Source: Bacillota bacterium | GTDB lineage: Bacteria; Bacillota; Limnochordia; DTU087 | Reading direction: 5' to 3' | Length of the DNA stretch: 57,502 nt | NCBI GenBank assembly: GCA_012519025.1 | Contig: JAAYQZ010000013.1 | Location: 1-57,502, forward strand | Shown: in pieces, positions 42,188 through 51,101 of the stretch | Numbering within the stretch: position 1 is the first letter of the stretch | How the letters are laid out: every line of letters begins with the position of its first letter | Position numbers and translations under genes: made by a program | Notes under the pieces: generated by a model | Databases searched by the model: none | What the model saw: only the letters and a program-made list of their open reading frames with translations | What the model was told of the DNA's origin: nothing

Positions 42188-44050
42188 TTATTCATCAATT
42201 TCATACCTAGGACGGAAATATTCCTCCAAAATACGCCGTGTAATGGGAGCTGAAGACGCCGCTCCACCTCCTCCATGCTCTACAAAAACCACAACAACAA
42301 TTTCGGGATCATCTGCCGGTGCAAAACCTCCAAACCAGCCGTGGGCATCACCTTGCCCCGGGCCCAACTGTGCTGAGCCGGTCTTGCCGGCGATCTTAAT
42401 AGGATATGGGAAATTTCTAAACGCACCGGCGCCGGTGCCCCCGGACTCGACTACACCTGTCATCCCTTCAACAATGGCTTGCCAAGTCTCGGCAGATGCC
42501 TCCAGCTCCACTAAAACCTCAGGCACCGTTTTTTCAATAATCTCCCCGGTAGGCAGCTGAATCCTATCCAATAAATAAGGTTGATAAATAGTACCCCGAT
42601 TGGCGAGCCCCATATAAAAAGAGGCCATCTGTATAGGCGTCACAAGCAAAAATCCCTGTCCGATCGCAACATCCATAGTTTCCACAGGATACCACACCTG
42701 TTCTGACCGGGGCTTGCGCCAATAGCGCTCTCTTTTCCAGTCTGGATCCGGGACAAGTCCTGCCTCTTCCGTTGGGTACATGGGCAGCCCCGTTGCTTTG
42801 CCAAACCCGGCCTTTCTTGAATATTCTGCCAAAGTATCTATACCTAGACGCAGACCCAATTCCCAAAAAAAGTCGTTGCAAGAAACCTTAATTGCCTCTG
42901 ACAAAGTAAGATTGCCGTGAGGCGGCAGTGGCGGATCAGCAGTCAAAGTCCAACAGCGTTTAATTCCATAAGGTCCAATACCATCAGCATAAAAAACCTC
43001 TGTTGGTGTTGTTTTACCCTCTTCTAAAGCAGCCAAAGCAACCAAAGGCTTAAATGCCGAACCGGGAGAATAGAGACCCTGTACGGCCCGGTGAAAAAAC
43101 GGGCGGTTGGGATCATGGGAAAGCTCTAGAAAATAGCTACTTCTTTCGACTGTATCAGATAAACGGTTGGGATCAAATCCCGGTATGCTGGCCAAGGCCC
43201 TAATGGCTCCGCTTTTTGGGTCAAGTACAACAACAACCCCGTTGTAAGCCTCCTCGTATTTTCCTGCTTCCCGCAGCTTCACTAATTCCTCATCAATAAT
43301 GGTTTCTGTCAGTTCCTGCAGTTTTTGATCAAGTGTTAAAACTAGATCCGCACCGGGTACCGGTGGAGTCCTATCCAAAATTCGCACAGGACGGTTCAAG
43401 GCACTAACTTCCACACGGCTGCCCCCATCCTCACCCCTGAGGTAGGATTCATACAATCGCTCTAATCCACTGAAACCCACATAATCAGAACCATAATAAT
43501 CTGCATCTGACCAAGCAACCAGAAGCTCTTTAGTTATGGGAGCCATATACCCCAACACATGGCTGGCAGCAGACTTAAAAGGATACTCTCGGACTTCCTC
43601 CATTTCCACCATTACCCCGGGCAGTTCATAGCGCCGCTCTTCTAAGGCTATTACCGTTTCTGAAGGCACGTCCTGCATAACCCTGATGGCCTCATACGGA
43701 TAACGACTGCCTTTGGCAATGGCATGTTCCAATTCTTCCATGGTCAGCCCCAAAAGTTCACTGAGCCTGTCCATAAGCTGAACCCGACTTTCTTCAGTCA
43801 AGCCCCCCGGCATCAGCGACACTGTAAAAGAGGCACGATTGGTAGCGAGTGGTACACCGTTTCGATCAAAGATTCGGCCGCGCGGCGCTGTTGTACGCAG
43901 CCACCTAATCCTATTGCCATCGGCCATAGCAACATATTTGTGGCCTTGGGCGATCTGCAAATACCACAGGCGTCCGGTTAAGATGAGAAACATCAAAATA
44001 ACTAACCAACCAAAAATGCGGGTCCGTTCCAATCGTTCTTTTTCACCCAT
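42188..44050 (-). CDS. mrdA: Penicillin-binding protein 2 (elongation transpeptidase)
   Basis: Class B PBP of the elongasome. 620 aa: cytoplasmic tail, one membrane helix (about 13-32), the PBP dimerisation domain (APRGRIFDRNGVPLATN near 54) and the transpeptidase domain with catalytic SAFK at Ser331, SCN (EAIKVSCNDFFWELG) and KTG at Lys556 (IAGKTGSAQ). Seven bases after mreD and followed by minC. Named by context: mreBCD, rodA and this PBP give a full Rod complex; it could equally be labelled pbpA/pbpH in Bacillota. Confidence 0.95.
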   Translation of the reverse strand: MGEKERLERTRIFGWLVILMFLILTGRLWYLQIAQGHKYVAMADGNRIRWLRTTAPRGRIFDRNGVPLATNRASFTVSLMPGGLTEESRVQLMDRLSELLGLTMEELEHAIAKGSRYPYEAIRVMQDVPSETVIALEERRYELPGVMVEMEEVREYPFKSAASHVLGYMAPITKELLVAWSDADYYGSDYVGFSGLERLYESYLRGEDGGSRVEVSALNRPVRILDRTPPVPGADLVLTLDQKLQELTETIIDEELVKLREAGKYEEAYNGVVVVLDPKSGAIRALASIPGFDPNRLSDTVERSSYFLELSHDPNRPFFHRAVQGLYSPGSAFKPLVALAALEEGKTTPTEVFYADGIGPYGIKRCWTLTADPPLPPHGNLTLSEAIKVSCNDFFWELGLRLGIDTLAEYSRKAGFGKATGLPMYPTEEAGLVPDPDWKRERYWRKPRSEQVWYPVETMDVAIGQGFLLVTPIQMASFYMGLANRGTIYQPYLLDRIQLPTGEIIEKTVPEVLVELEASAETWQAIVEGMTGVVESGGTGAGAFRNFPYPIKIAGKTGSAQLGPGQGDAHGWFGGFAPADDPEIVVVVFVEHGGGGAASSAPITRRILEEYFRPRYEIDE

Positions 44051-44057
44051 TAATATT

Positions 44058-44582
44058 TCAGCCCCCTTCGCGGGGTGCCTTTTTCAATGCTGTGAAGGCA
44101 TAGTATATAGGAAATGAAAACACAACGTTAAACAGCCCCAGCGGCAGCACTATCATCCAAAATCCTTTGGCAAGCGGCAGGCTGCTGCCGAATGCATTGG
44201 CGATGAGCATATAGAGTGTCTGTTCCAGCCAAGAACCCACCAACACCGCCAAAGGAGGCACGATCATGCGATCACCAAAAATTCGCGGGGAGACCCAGCC
44301 GGCCAGCCCACCCACAAGCATCTTACTGACAGCGCCGGCACCAATGAGCCGACCTAAAGAATAATCCAAAAGTAGGCCTCCAAAAAAACCTATAGTGCTT
44401 CCCGGCACCAACCCGTACACCAACCCGACAATAATCACAATCACTGTGACTAGATCCGGTTTGACGCCCATCCACATCCAAAAAGGGAATAGACTCGATT
44501 GTAACAATATGGCAGCAACCAAGACTGCCAATATAGCCAGTTTTCTCACCAGGTTGCTCCCTACAGTTTTTTTAACGATCAT
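44058..44582 (-). CDS. mreD: Rod shape-determining protein MreD
   Basis: Hydrophobic protein, 174 aa, about five membrane helices. Features: FWMWMGVKPDLVTVIVIIVGLVYG, GSTIGFFGGLLLDY and GRLIGAG, as in MreD. ATG 44582 overlaps the mreC stop by four bases (ATGA), implying coupling. Links MreB/MreC to RodA and PBP2 in the membrane. Confidence 0.94.
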   Translation of the reverse strand: MIVKKTVGSNLVRKLAILAVLVAAILLQSSLFPFWMWMGVKPDLVTVIVIIVGLVYGLVPGSTIGFFGGLLLDYSLGRLIGAGAVSKMLVGGLAGWVSPRIFGDRMIVPPLAVLVGSWLEQTLYMLIANAFGSSLPLAKGFWMIVLPLGLFNVVFSFPIYYAFTALKKAPREGG

Positions 44583-45394
44583 TTGATCACAAAAACCTGA
44601 CTGATTCGAGCCAAATCCGCATGGGGTACAATGATTGCCGACAGGGATAACCCATACTGACCTGTGTCTACCGCCGCTACAGTACCTACCGGCAAACCTT
44701 CGGGAAAGATACCGCTCATGGCAGATGTGATGATCTGATCCCCTGTCCTTAAATCCACTTCCTTAACCAAGGGTTTTAGATGCAGTTCACTCCACCGCCC
44801 ACTGCCTTCTACGATGACAGGATCCCCCGTCCTGGCCACAACCGCCCCGAAAGCACTGCGATCATCGGTTACAAGCATGACTTCAGCGGTATTGGACGCG
44901 ACGGAATAAACTCGGCCAACAACCCCTGCCGGTGTCACCACCGCATCACCTGTGTCCAGATCCGCATCTTCCCCACGGTTGATTGATACTTTGTCAAACC
45001 AGTTTGAGGGAGAGCGGGCAATAATCTTGGCAGCAACCGGCTGCTCATTACCGGGAAAAGGAAATCCTAAAGCCTCCCGCAGGCTGCGATTCTCTTGCTC
45101 AAGACGCTCAACCGCTTCCAGACGCCGCTTCAACCACTCAACCTCTTGGCGCAAATCAGTATTTTCCTGCTCAAGGTGACTGTAGTTGCGTACAACTGCA
45201 ACCCAATGATTGGCCCAAGCAGTTATATTGCTGAGGGCTCCATAAATAGGGGCCACTCCGCTTTTAATCGTTTTTTCCCATGGGGACAATTCTTGGCGAC
45301 CATCGGCAGTTATATAAATCAAAGCAATCAAAATAAATACAACAAATGCACCAACCAATATAGGCCATCGTTCCGTTAACCACCGCATCCCCAT
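44579..45394 (-). CDS. mreC: Cell shape-determining protein MreC
   Basis: Periplasm-facing scaffold of the elongasome. 271 aa: one membrane helix (about 10-30), a coiled coil (residues 70-115, SHLEQENTDLRQEVEWLKRRLEAVERLEQEN in parts), then two beta domains (AKIIARSPSNWFDKVSINRG, GVVGRVYSVASNTAEVMLVTD in parts). Start ATG 45394 with GAGG upstream; a second ATG two codons in is also possible. Between mreB and mreD. Confidence 0.96.
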   Translation of the reverse strand: MGMRWLTERWPILVGAFVVFILIALIYITADGRQELSPWEKTIKSGVAPIYGALSNITAWANHWVAVVRNYSHLEQENTDLRQEVEWLKRRLEAVERLEQENRSLREALGFPFPGNEQPVAAKIIARSPSNWFDKVSINRGEDADLDTGDAVVTPAGVVGRVYSVASNTAEVMLVTDDRSAFGAVVARTGDPVIVEGSGRWSELHLKPLVKEVDLRTGDQIITSAMSGIFPEGLPVGTVAAVDTGQYGLSLSAIIVPHADLARISQVFVIK

Positions 45395-45432
45395 TCATCC
45401 TCACTCACTGGGTTCTTTTGGGTGATTGTGAT

Positions 45433-46461
45433 TCAACTAAGTTTTCTTGTGTTTACCATCACCCGCTGCAGGAGATTAAAATGCTCAAGAGCAGTTCCCG
45501 TTCCTTTAACAACAGCCGTTAAAGGATCATCGGAAAGATGCACCGGCATCCCCGTCTCATCACTCAGCAGCCTTGAAAGACCATTAAGCAGCGATCCTCC
45601 ACCGGCCAAAATAATGCCTTTGTCCATGATATCCGCTGACAGCTCCGGCGGGGTTCGCTCTAACGTGACCTTCACAGCTTCAACAATGGCCTGTACAGGC
45701 TCTGCCAATGCGGCATGGATCTCTTCATCGACTATGGTCACTGTCTTAGGCAATCCCGTCACAAGATCCCTGCCCCGGATTTCCGTTGAAATCCTTTTTC
45801 GCTCTGCATCTATATAAGCGTTGCCGATCTCCTGCTTCACCCGCTCTGCCGTTCTCTCACCAATCAGCAAATTGTATGAGCGGCGCACATGCTGGACAAT
45901 TGCTTCATCCAATTCATCGCCGCCAACCCTAATTGATCGGCGGGACACAATACCGCCCAAGGAGATAATGGCCACCTCGGTAGTACCGCCTCCGATATCC
46001 ACAATCATACTTCCCGTGGGCTCCTGCACAGGTAAGCCCGAACCTATAGCTGCTGCCATAGGTTCTTCAATCAAGCGGGCGTCTTTGGCACCTGCTGATA
46101 AAGTGGCATCAATCACAGCCCGTTTTTCCACTTCTGTCACACCAGAAGGAACTGCCACAACCACCCGGGGGCGGAAAATTCCTCGGCGGCGGCTGGCTTT
46201 GGCAATAAAATGTCGGAGCATTCGTTCTGTAACATCAAAATCTGCTATCACTCCATCTTTCATAGGCCGCACAGCAAGTATATTGCCCGGTGTCCGCCCC
46301 ACCATTTCCCGTGCCTCGGCGCCAACCGCTAAAACGCGATTAGTATCCCTTTCAATAGCCACAACCGACGGCTCCTGCAGAGCAATACCTTTACCCTGCA
46401 CGTATACGAGGGTATTGGCTGTACCCAAATCAATTCCCATGTCCTTTGATAAAGCAATCAT
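45433..46461 (-). CDS. mreB: Actin-like rod shape protein MreB
   Basis: Bacterial actin that positions wall synthesis. 342 aa; [19 protein letters not shown] phosphate loop, [37 protein letters not shown] and [14 protein letters not shown] give the actin-family motifs. Typical length (about 340). AGGTAGGAGGTAGG precedes ATG 46461. Head of mreB-mreC-mreD-mrdA; radC lies upstream. Confidence 0.98.
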   Translation of the reverse strand: MIALSKDMGIDLGTANTLVYVQGKGIALQEPSVVAIERDTNRVLAVGAEAREMVGRTPGNILAVRPMKDGVIADFDVTERMLRHFIAKASRRRGIFRPRVVVAVPSGVTEVEKRAVIDATLSAGAKDARLIEEPMAAAIGSGLPVQEPTGSMIVDIGGGTTEVAIISLGGIVSRRSIRVGGDELDEAIVQHVRRSYNLLIGERTAERVKQEIGNAYIDAERKRISTEIRGRDLVTGLPKTVTIVDEEIHAALAEPVQAIVEAVKVTLERTPPELSADIMDKGIILAGGGSLLNGLSRLLSDETGMPVHLSDDPLTAVVKGTGTALEHFNLLQRVMVNTRKLS

Positions 46462-46503
46462 CTGCCCCTACCTCCTACCTAAAGATCGATCTTCGATCCT
46501 TGG

Positions 46504-46519
46504 GCGGGACTAATCCCGC
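46504..46519. other. Hairpin between radC and mreB
   Basis: GCGGGA / TCCCGC with a 4-base loop directly after the radC stop codon, without a T-run in the transcribed (minus) direction. A nearby palindrome AAGATCGATCTT precedes the mreB ribosome site. Possibly mRNA processing or weak attenuation; function unproven. Confidence 0.4.
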
Positions 46520-46523
46520 ATGC

Positions 46524-47204
46524 TTACGTAAAAAAACCTTCTTCTTTCAAAGATACGAACCGATTATCTCCAATAATAATGTGGTCAAGCACATCTATGC
46601 CGAGAATTTCCCCTGCTCTGCGCAATCGATCCGTAACCTTGATATCGTTGTCACTCGGGGTGGGATCACCACTGGGATGATTATGCACTAAAATCACCGA
46701 TGCAGCGCTGCGGCGTATGCAGTCTTTAAATACCTCCCGAGGGTGCACCATTGAAGCATCCAAAATCCCCACTGACACTAAGGGTGTTGCGATCACTTGA
46801 TTCTTGGTATCCAAAATAAGCAGCTGCATAACTTCACGATCTAAATAACGCAATTTTTCCATAACCAGGTCTGACGCATCCTTGGGAGTGCGTATAATAC
46901 TGGAGGTTTTCACTGAGGCCTGTACCCGTCGCCCCAACTCAAGTGCAGCAAGTATTTGCGCGGCTTTGGCCAAACCAATGCCTTCAATTGCCTGCAGCTC
47001 TTCGCAGCTGGCCTCCTGCAGGTTCCTCAGTGAGCCGAAATGGACCAACACTTCATCGGCCAAACCCAAGGCAGAGATTTGACGGGTGCCTACCCGCAAT
47101 ATAATAGCAAGCAATTCCCGATTAGATAAAGAATCCTTACCAAACTTAAGCAGTTTTTCTCTAGGCCGTTCAGCTGTTGGAAGGTCCCTAATCACTATAC
47201 TCAA
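46524..47204 (-). CDS. radC: RadC family JAMM-domain protein
   Basis: 226 aa. An N-terminal UPF0758 helix-hairpin-helix region (REKLLKFGKDSLSNRELLAIILRVGT in parts; EELQAIEGIGLAKAAQILAALELG) precedes a JAB/JAMM domain (EVFKDCIRRSAASVILVHNHPSGDPTPSDND in parts; metal motif HNHPSG..xPSxxD). Despite its name a DNA-repair role is not supported; function remains unknown. maf-radC-mreB order is the Bacillota standard. Confidence 0.95.
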   Translation of the reverse strand: MSIVIRDLPTAERPREKLLKFGKDSLSNRELLAIILRVGTRQISALGLADEVLVHFGSLRNLQEASCEELQAIEGIGLAKAAQILAALELGRRVQASVKTSSIIRTPKDASDLVMEKLRYLDREVMQLLILDTKNQVIATPLVSVGILDASMVHPREVFKDCIRRSAASVILVHNHPSGDPTPSDNDIKVTDRLRRAGEILGIDVLDHIIIGDNRFVSLKEEGFFT

Positions 47205-47253
47205 ACTAACTACCTCCTACCGTCATCCAGGAGGTATGGCCGGTGAACAAAGA

Positions 47254-47832
47254 TCATAGAAGTATAATGCCAAAATCCTGTAAGACCTCGCCCAGTCGCG
47301 GCAAAGGCAAACCAACTACATTGAAGTAGCAACCCTCGATGCGCTTTACCAAAAGTGCACCCCTGCCCTGAATACCATAGGCGCCGGCTTTATCCATAGG
47401 CTCCCCAGTGGCAACATAGCGTTCCACTTCGCCCTTAGACAAACTGCGGAAAACAACTTTAGTACTCACATGGAAAACGCACTTTTGATGTTTAGATGGT
47501 GAGATCACGCTGGCACCAGTTATCACATGATGGCTATCACCTGAAAGGGAAAGCAGCATATCAACGGCCTCCCGAGCCCCTTGGGGCTTGCCCAAAACCT
47601 CACAGGCGGTTCGCACAACAATCGTATCAGCAGCAATAACCACCCCATGGGGACAGCGTTCTGCCACCCACCGGGCCTTAGTATCTGCGGCCAGCTCGGC
47701 TTTTTTGGCCGGTGTCTCGCCTTCTATTTTTGTTTCATCAACCATGGGTAAAACTACTTCAAAATCCACACCCAACGCAGTAAGCATCTCTTTACGGCGG
47801 GGTGATCCAGAGGCCAAGATCAGCTCAGTCAT
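47254..47832 (-). CDS. maf: Maf-type nucleotide pyrophosphatase
   Basis: Maf/YhdE family dTTP/UTP pyrophosphatase proposed in house-cleaning and division arrest. 192 aa with LILASGSPRRKEML at the start, VIAADTIVV near residue 65, GEPMDKAGAYGIQGRGA and VGLPLPRL. Precedes radC by 49 bases, as in Bacillus. Confidence 0.96.
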   Translation of the reverse strand: MTELILASGSPRRKEMLTALGVDFEVVLPMVDETKIEGETPAKKAELAADTKARWVAERCPHGVVIAADTIVVRTACEVLGKPQGAREAVDMLLSLSGDSHHVITGASVISPSKHQKCVFHVSTKVVFRSLSKGEVERYVATGEPMDKAGAYGIQGRGALLVKRIEGCYFNVVGLPLPRLGEVLQDFGIILL

Positions 47833-47882
47833 GCAAATTCCTCTTCACACTCATAATAACACAGCATTTATGGATAATCATC

Positions 47883-48143
47883 CTATAATGCTCTAAATAA
47901 AAGCAGTGCTATAATTAGGCCGATAGCCGTGGCCAAATTCAACTGCAGGGTAAATCCGAAGTGGAATGTAAAAATCCGGCCGATATGGATGTCTGTAGGT
48001 GAAATTCCCAAAGAGGCGGTCCGGTTAAAAATGGCCACATATTCCCCCAAAGCTTCACCTATAACTGTCCCTATTATAGCCCCAACCAAGATAGTTAATA
48101 ACAAAATAAGTATTCCGGTTCTGCGGTGCCGAAGCAATGGCAC
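47883..48143 (-). CDS. DUF4321 family small membrane protein
   Basis: 86 aa from GTG 48143. TTG 48137, two codons in, has better spacing from GGAGG (8 bases) and may be the true start. Two membrane helices (about 9-31 and 66-85) enclose a loop with FTLQLNLATAIGLII. Matches the DUF4321 family, commonly found beside maf/radC/mreB in Clostridia. Function unknown; the position suggests a link to envelope growth. Confidence 0.82.
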   Translation of the reverse strand: MPLLRHRRTGILILLLTILVGAIIGTVIGEALGEYVAIFNRTASLGISPTDIHIGRIFTFHFGFTLQLNLATAIGLIIALLLFRAL

Positions 48144-48231
48144 TACCTCCCATTCTTAAGCGGGTACGCCTTCTGCTTAAGCTAATATTCAACTAGTCTT
48201 GGACAACTCCTGCGCCGCAGACTAACTTAGT

Positions 48232-48273
48232 GAAAAAGAGGGCCGGGAACCTGATACCTTGGTCCCGCCCCTC
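48232..48273 (-). terminator. Intrinsic terminator after larE
   Basis: Minus strand stem GAGGG/CCCTC and CGGGA/TCCCG (one mismatch) with a 15-20-base loop region, followed by TTTTT. It lies 35 bases after the larE stop and ends the spoIID-trxB-cysK-larE run before the DUF4321 gene. Confidence 0.8.
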
Positions 48274-48307
48274 AAGAAGAAAAGTGCCTTTAGGACTATG
48301 GTTCAGT

Positions 48308-49108
48308 TCATAATTGGGCATTAAGACTGCCTGTACGGTAGCCTTCAAGATCAACCGTTACATACAAAAAGCCCAGCTGTTTAAACTCAGCAGCCAACAA
48401 ATCCGCCGCTTTGAGCACTTCTGCAATGTGAGCCGCTTTTACTTCGATTCTAGCTAAATCGCCATGATGCCGCACCCTGACTTGTTCCAAACCCAAGTCG
48501 TGCAGCACGGCCTCTGCTTTTTCAACCACCGCAAGTTTCTTCGGAGTTATGCCTGTCCCATAAGGAATCCTTGATGCAAGACAAGCATAAGATGGCTTAT
48601 TCCATGTAGGCAGATTCAGTTCTTTAGAAGCTTGCCTGATTTCAGCTTTAGTCAATCCTGCTTCTTTAAGAGGACTGCGCACACCAAGCTCTTCAATGGC
48701 CCGCATACCCGGACGATAATCGCCTTCATCATCCACATTGGTTCCATCGACGACACAGGCAATGCCTCGGTTGTGGGCGATTTTCAGAAACTCACTGAAT
48801 ATAGCATGTTTGCAATGATAGCAGCGCAGTGGGTCATTTTCCCTAAACTCCGGTGTCTTCATAATATCTACATCTAAAATAAGGTGCTCGATATCCACCC
48901 TATCAGCGAAGGCAACAGCCTCATCGACTTCCCAATCAGGAAACATAACGGCCCTACCTGTCACTGCTAGTACGTTACCCGACAGCACGTTGTTGGCCAC
49001 GTGCAGTAAAAAAGTGCTGTCAACGCCTCCGGAAAAAGCCACTAAAACACTACCCATTTCCCGCAAAATATCTTCCAAACGATCCAATTTATCTTGTAGT
49101 ATCTGCAT
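48308..49108 (-). CDS. larE: ATP-dependent sacrificial sulfur transferase LarE
   Basis: PP-loop ATPase of the adenine nucleotide alpha hydrolase family; LarE adenylates a nicotinate-derived carboxylate and donates sulfur from its own Cys when the nickel-pincer cofactor is made. 266 aa: SGGVDS at residues 26-31, LRCYHCKHAIFSEF near 95, VVDGTNVDDEGDYRPGMRA and SYACLASRIPYGTGIT with the expected sulfur-donor Cys (CLASR). The absence of a CxxxC in that stretch argues for the single-Cys sacrificial form. No larB/larC is here; it follows cysK by 8 bases, so a different sulfur acceptor is possible. Confidence 0.9.
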   Translation of the reverse strand: MQILQDKLDRLEDILREMGSVLVAFSGGVDSTFLLHVANNVLSGNVLAVTGRAVMFPDWEVDEAVAFADRVDIEHLILDVDIMKTPEFRENDPLRCYHCKHAIFSEFLKIAHNRGIACVVDGTNVDDEGDYRPGMRAIEELGVRSPLKEAGLTKAEIRQASKELNLPTWNKPSYACLASRIPYGTGITPKKLAVVEKAEAVLHDLGLEQVRVRHHGDLARIEVKAAHIAEVLKAADLLAAEFKQLGFLYVTVDLEGYRTGSLNAQL

Positions 49109-49116
49109 TATCTCAC

Positions 49117-50058
49117 CTAAATCCTATTTGGCCCATCCAGCAGACCCTCAACACTTAAATATCTGGTCCCTGTATCAGGAAAAAGTACAACAACTTGCTC
49201 TTGTGGAGACAAAGCAGCCGCCACCTTAAGGGCTGCCCAGCAGGCGGCACCTGCGGAAACGCCAACCAACAGGCCTTCTTCTTTGGCCAATCGCTCAGTC
49301 ATTAAATAAGCATCCTCATCGGTTACTGTAATAATCTGATCGAGAACTTCAACTTCCAGAACCTCGGGCACAAACCCCGCGCCAATACCTTGAATTTTGT
49401 GAGGCCCTGCTTGACCCTGGGTCAAAACTGCAGATCCTTTTGGTTCCACTCCCACTATCTGTACATCAGAGAGTTTTTGTTTGAGTACAGAACCAACACC
49501 GGTAACTGTGCCACCGGTACCTATACCGGCAACAAATGCATTCAAGTTTCCCTCCATCTGTTCAATGATTTCTTGGGCAGTAGTTTGCCGATGGACTGCA
49601 GGATTTGCCGGATTTTGAAACTGCTGCGGCATATAATAACCTGGGTTTTCAGCAACTATTTCCTCAGCCTTTTCGATAGCACCCCTCATGCCCAATTTGC
49701 CCGGTGTCAAAACCAATTCTGCACCATAAGCCCCAAGAAGATTGCGTCTTTCCTCACTCATGGTGTCGGGCATAGTCAAGATCAACCGATATCCCAAAGC
49801 AGCCGCAACCATAGCCAAGCCCACTCCGGTGTTGCCGCTTGTAGGCTCTACAATCGCGCCTCCGGCCTTGAGGTGACCGGCATTCTCGGCGGCTCTCACC
49901 ATGCTTAGGGCAATTCGATCCTTCACACTGCCACCGGGGTTAAATGACTCTAATTTTGCATATACTGCCGCGCCCATTTTTTCTTCAACCACCCGATTAA
50001 GCCGAACAATCGGTGTAGCGCCGATTAAATCCAAAACACTTGCTGCTGGTTTGATCAT
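49117..50058 (-). CDS. cysK: Cysteine synthase (O-acetylserine sulfhydrylase)
   Basis: PLP enzyme making cysteine from O-acetylserine and sulfide. 313 aa from ATG 50058 (AAGGGGGGGCTTACA upstream; the 15 extra N-terminal codons of the longest frame are unsupported). PLP Lys46 in FNPGGSVKDRIALSM; EPTSGNTGVGLAMVA; VAGIGTGGTVTGVG; VSAGAACWAALK. Eight bases before larE and 63 after trxB. Some CysK/CysM paralogs prefer other sulfur donors; sequence alone does not settle that. Confidence 0.95.
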   Translation of the reverse strand: MIKPAASVLDLIGATPIVRLNRVVEEKMGAAVYAKLESFNPGGSVKDRIALSMVRAAENAGHLKAGGAIVEPTSGNTGVGLAMVAAALGYRLILTMPDTMSEERRNLLGAYGAELVLTPGKLGMRGAIEKAEEIVAENPGYYMPQQFQNPANPAVHRQTTAQEIIEQMEGNLNAFVAGIGTGGTVTGVGSVLKQKLSDVQIVGVEPKGSAVLTQGQAGPHKIQGIGAGFVPEVLEVEVLDQIITVTDEDAYLMTERLAKEEGLLVGVSAGAACWAALKVAAALSPQEQVVVLFPDTGTRYLSVEGLLDGPNRI

Positions 50059-50121
50059 TGTAAGCCCCCCCTTAATACACATCCAACTCGGTGCAGCATA
50101 CAAGAATCGCTAATTTTACGG

Positions 50122-51060
50122 TTAAAGCCCCAGACTCGCTAAATAGCGCTCAGCCGCCATTGCCGCCACTGCTCCGTCTCCCAAAGCCGTTACAATCTGC
50201 CTTAAACCTTTAGTCCTTATGTCGCCTGCGGCAAACAACCCGGGAACATTCGTAACTGTATCTTCACCGGCAATTACATAACCGGTCTCATCTAGAGCGG
50301 CAAGACCCTGCAAAAACTCCGTGTTGGGGATATTACCGATATAAATGAAAACACCTGCCGCGGGAACGACCGAAACAGACTCATCTTTAATGTTCCGCAC
50401 CCGAAGGCCATCCACAGTCATGTCCCCCAGAATCGCCTCTACTGAAGCATCCCATATAAACTTAATGTTGGGCTCAGCAAAGGCACGCTTTTGCAGATCC
50501 ATCGTTGCCCGCAAGCTATCCCGGCGATGTACAACAGTAACTTGTTTTACTATGCGGGCAAGATATAGGCTTTCTTCTATGGCGGAATCTCCCCCACCAA
50601 CGACTACCACTTCTTTACCTTTAAAGAACGCCCCATCACAGGTTGCACAATAAGAAACTCCGCTGCCTGTTAACTCCGTTTCACCGGGTATTTCCAGTTT
50701 CCTCGGTTTGCTGCCTGTCGCTGCTATAACTGTACGGGCATGCCACTCATTACCTACAGAGTCTGTCAGTGTAAATTGTTCTTTGCCCTGGCCCAGATTG
50801 ACAATTTCACCATAGACCGGCTCAATCCCCCAGTGGCGTACTTGGGCTTCCATTTTACTGGATAATTCTGGCCCATTCACAGTTTGGAAACCCGGATAAT
50901 TCTCAATAGTGGAAGTATTAAACATCTGACCACCGGTGCTTAACGCCTCAATCAGGCATGTATCCAAATGAGCCCGTCCGGTATAAATAGCCGCAGACAT
51001 ACCTGCAGGTCCTCCACCAACAATTGCTACATCGTAAATTTTTTGATTGTCTTTCTCCAT
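50122..51060 (-). CDS. trxB: Thioredoxin-disulfide reductase
   Basis: FAD/NADPH flavoenzyme reducing thioredoxin. 312 aa from ATG 51060. Motifs: FAD site VAIVGGGPAGMSAAIYTGRA, redox CATC in SYCATCDGAFF near 140, NADPH site VVVVGGGDSAIEESLYLAR (in parts), and GLFAAGDIRTKGLRQIVTA. The longer frame (to 51111) lies across the spoIID end and encodes an unrelated leader. AAAGAGGTGAGGT is 20 bases upstream of ATG, separated by a GCCC/GGGC hairpin. Confidence 0.96.
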   Translation of the reverse strand: MEKDNQKIYDVAIVGGGPAGMSAAIYTGRAHLDTCLIEALSTGGQMFNTSTIENYPGFQTVNGPELSSKMEAQVRHWGIEPVYGEIVNLGQGKEQFTLTDSVGNEWHARTVIAATGSKPRKLEIPGETELTGSGVSYCATCDGAFFKGKEVVVVGGGDSAIEESLYLARIVKQVTVVHRRDSLRATMDLQKRAFAEPNIKFIWDASVEAILGDMTVDGLRVRNIKDESVSVVPAAGVFIYIGNIPNTEFLQGLAALDETGYVIAGEDTVTNVPGLFAAGDIRTKGLRQIVTALGDGAVAAMAAERYLASLGL

Positions 51061-51101
51061 AATCAGCCCAAAAAGCGGGCACCTCACCTCTTTCTCACTG
51101 T

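Noticed and set aside
48308-49108. LarE as a [4Fe-4S]-dependent sulfur transferase
   Set aside because: That form needs extra conserved Cys near CLASR and the C-terminus, which are absent here.
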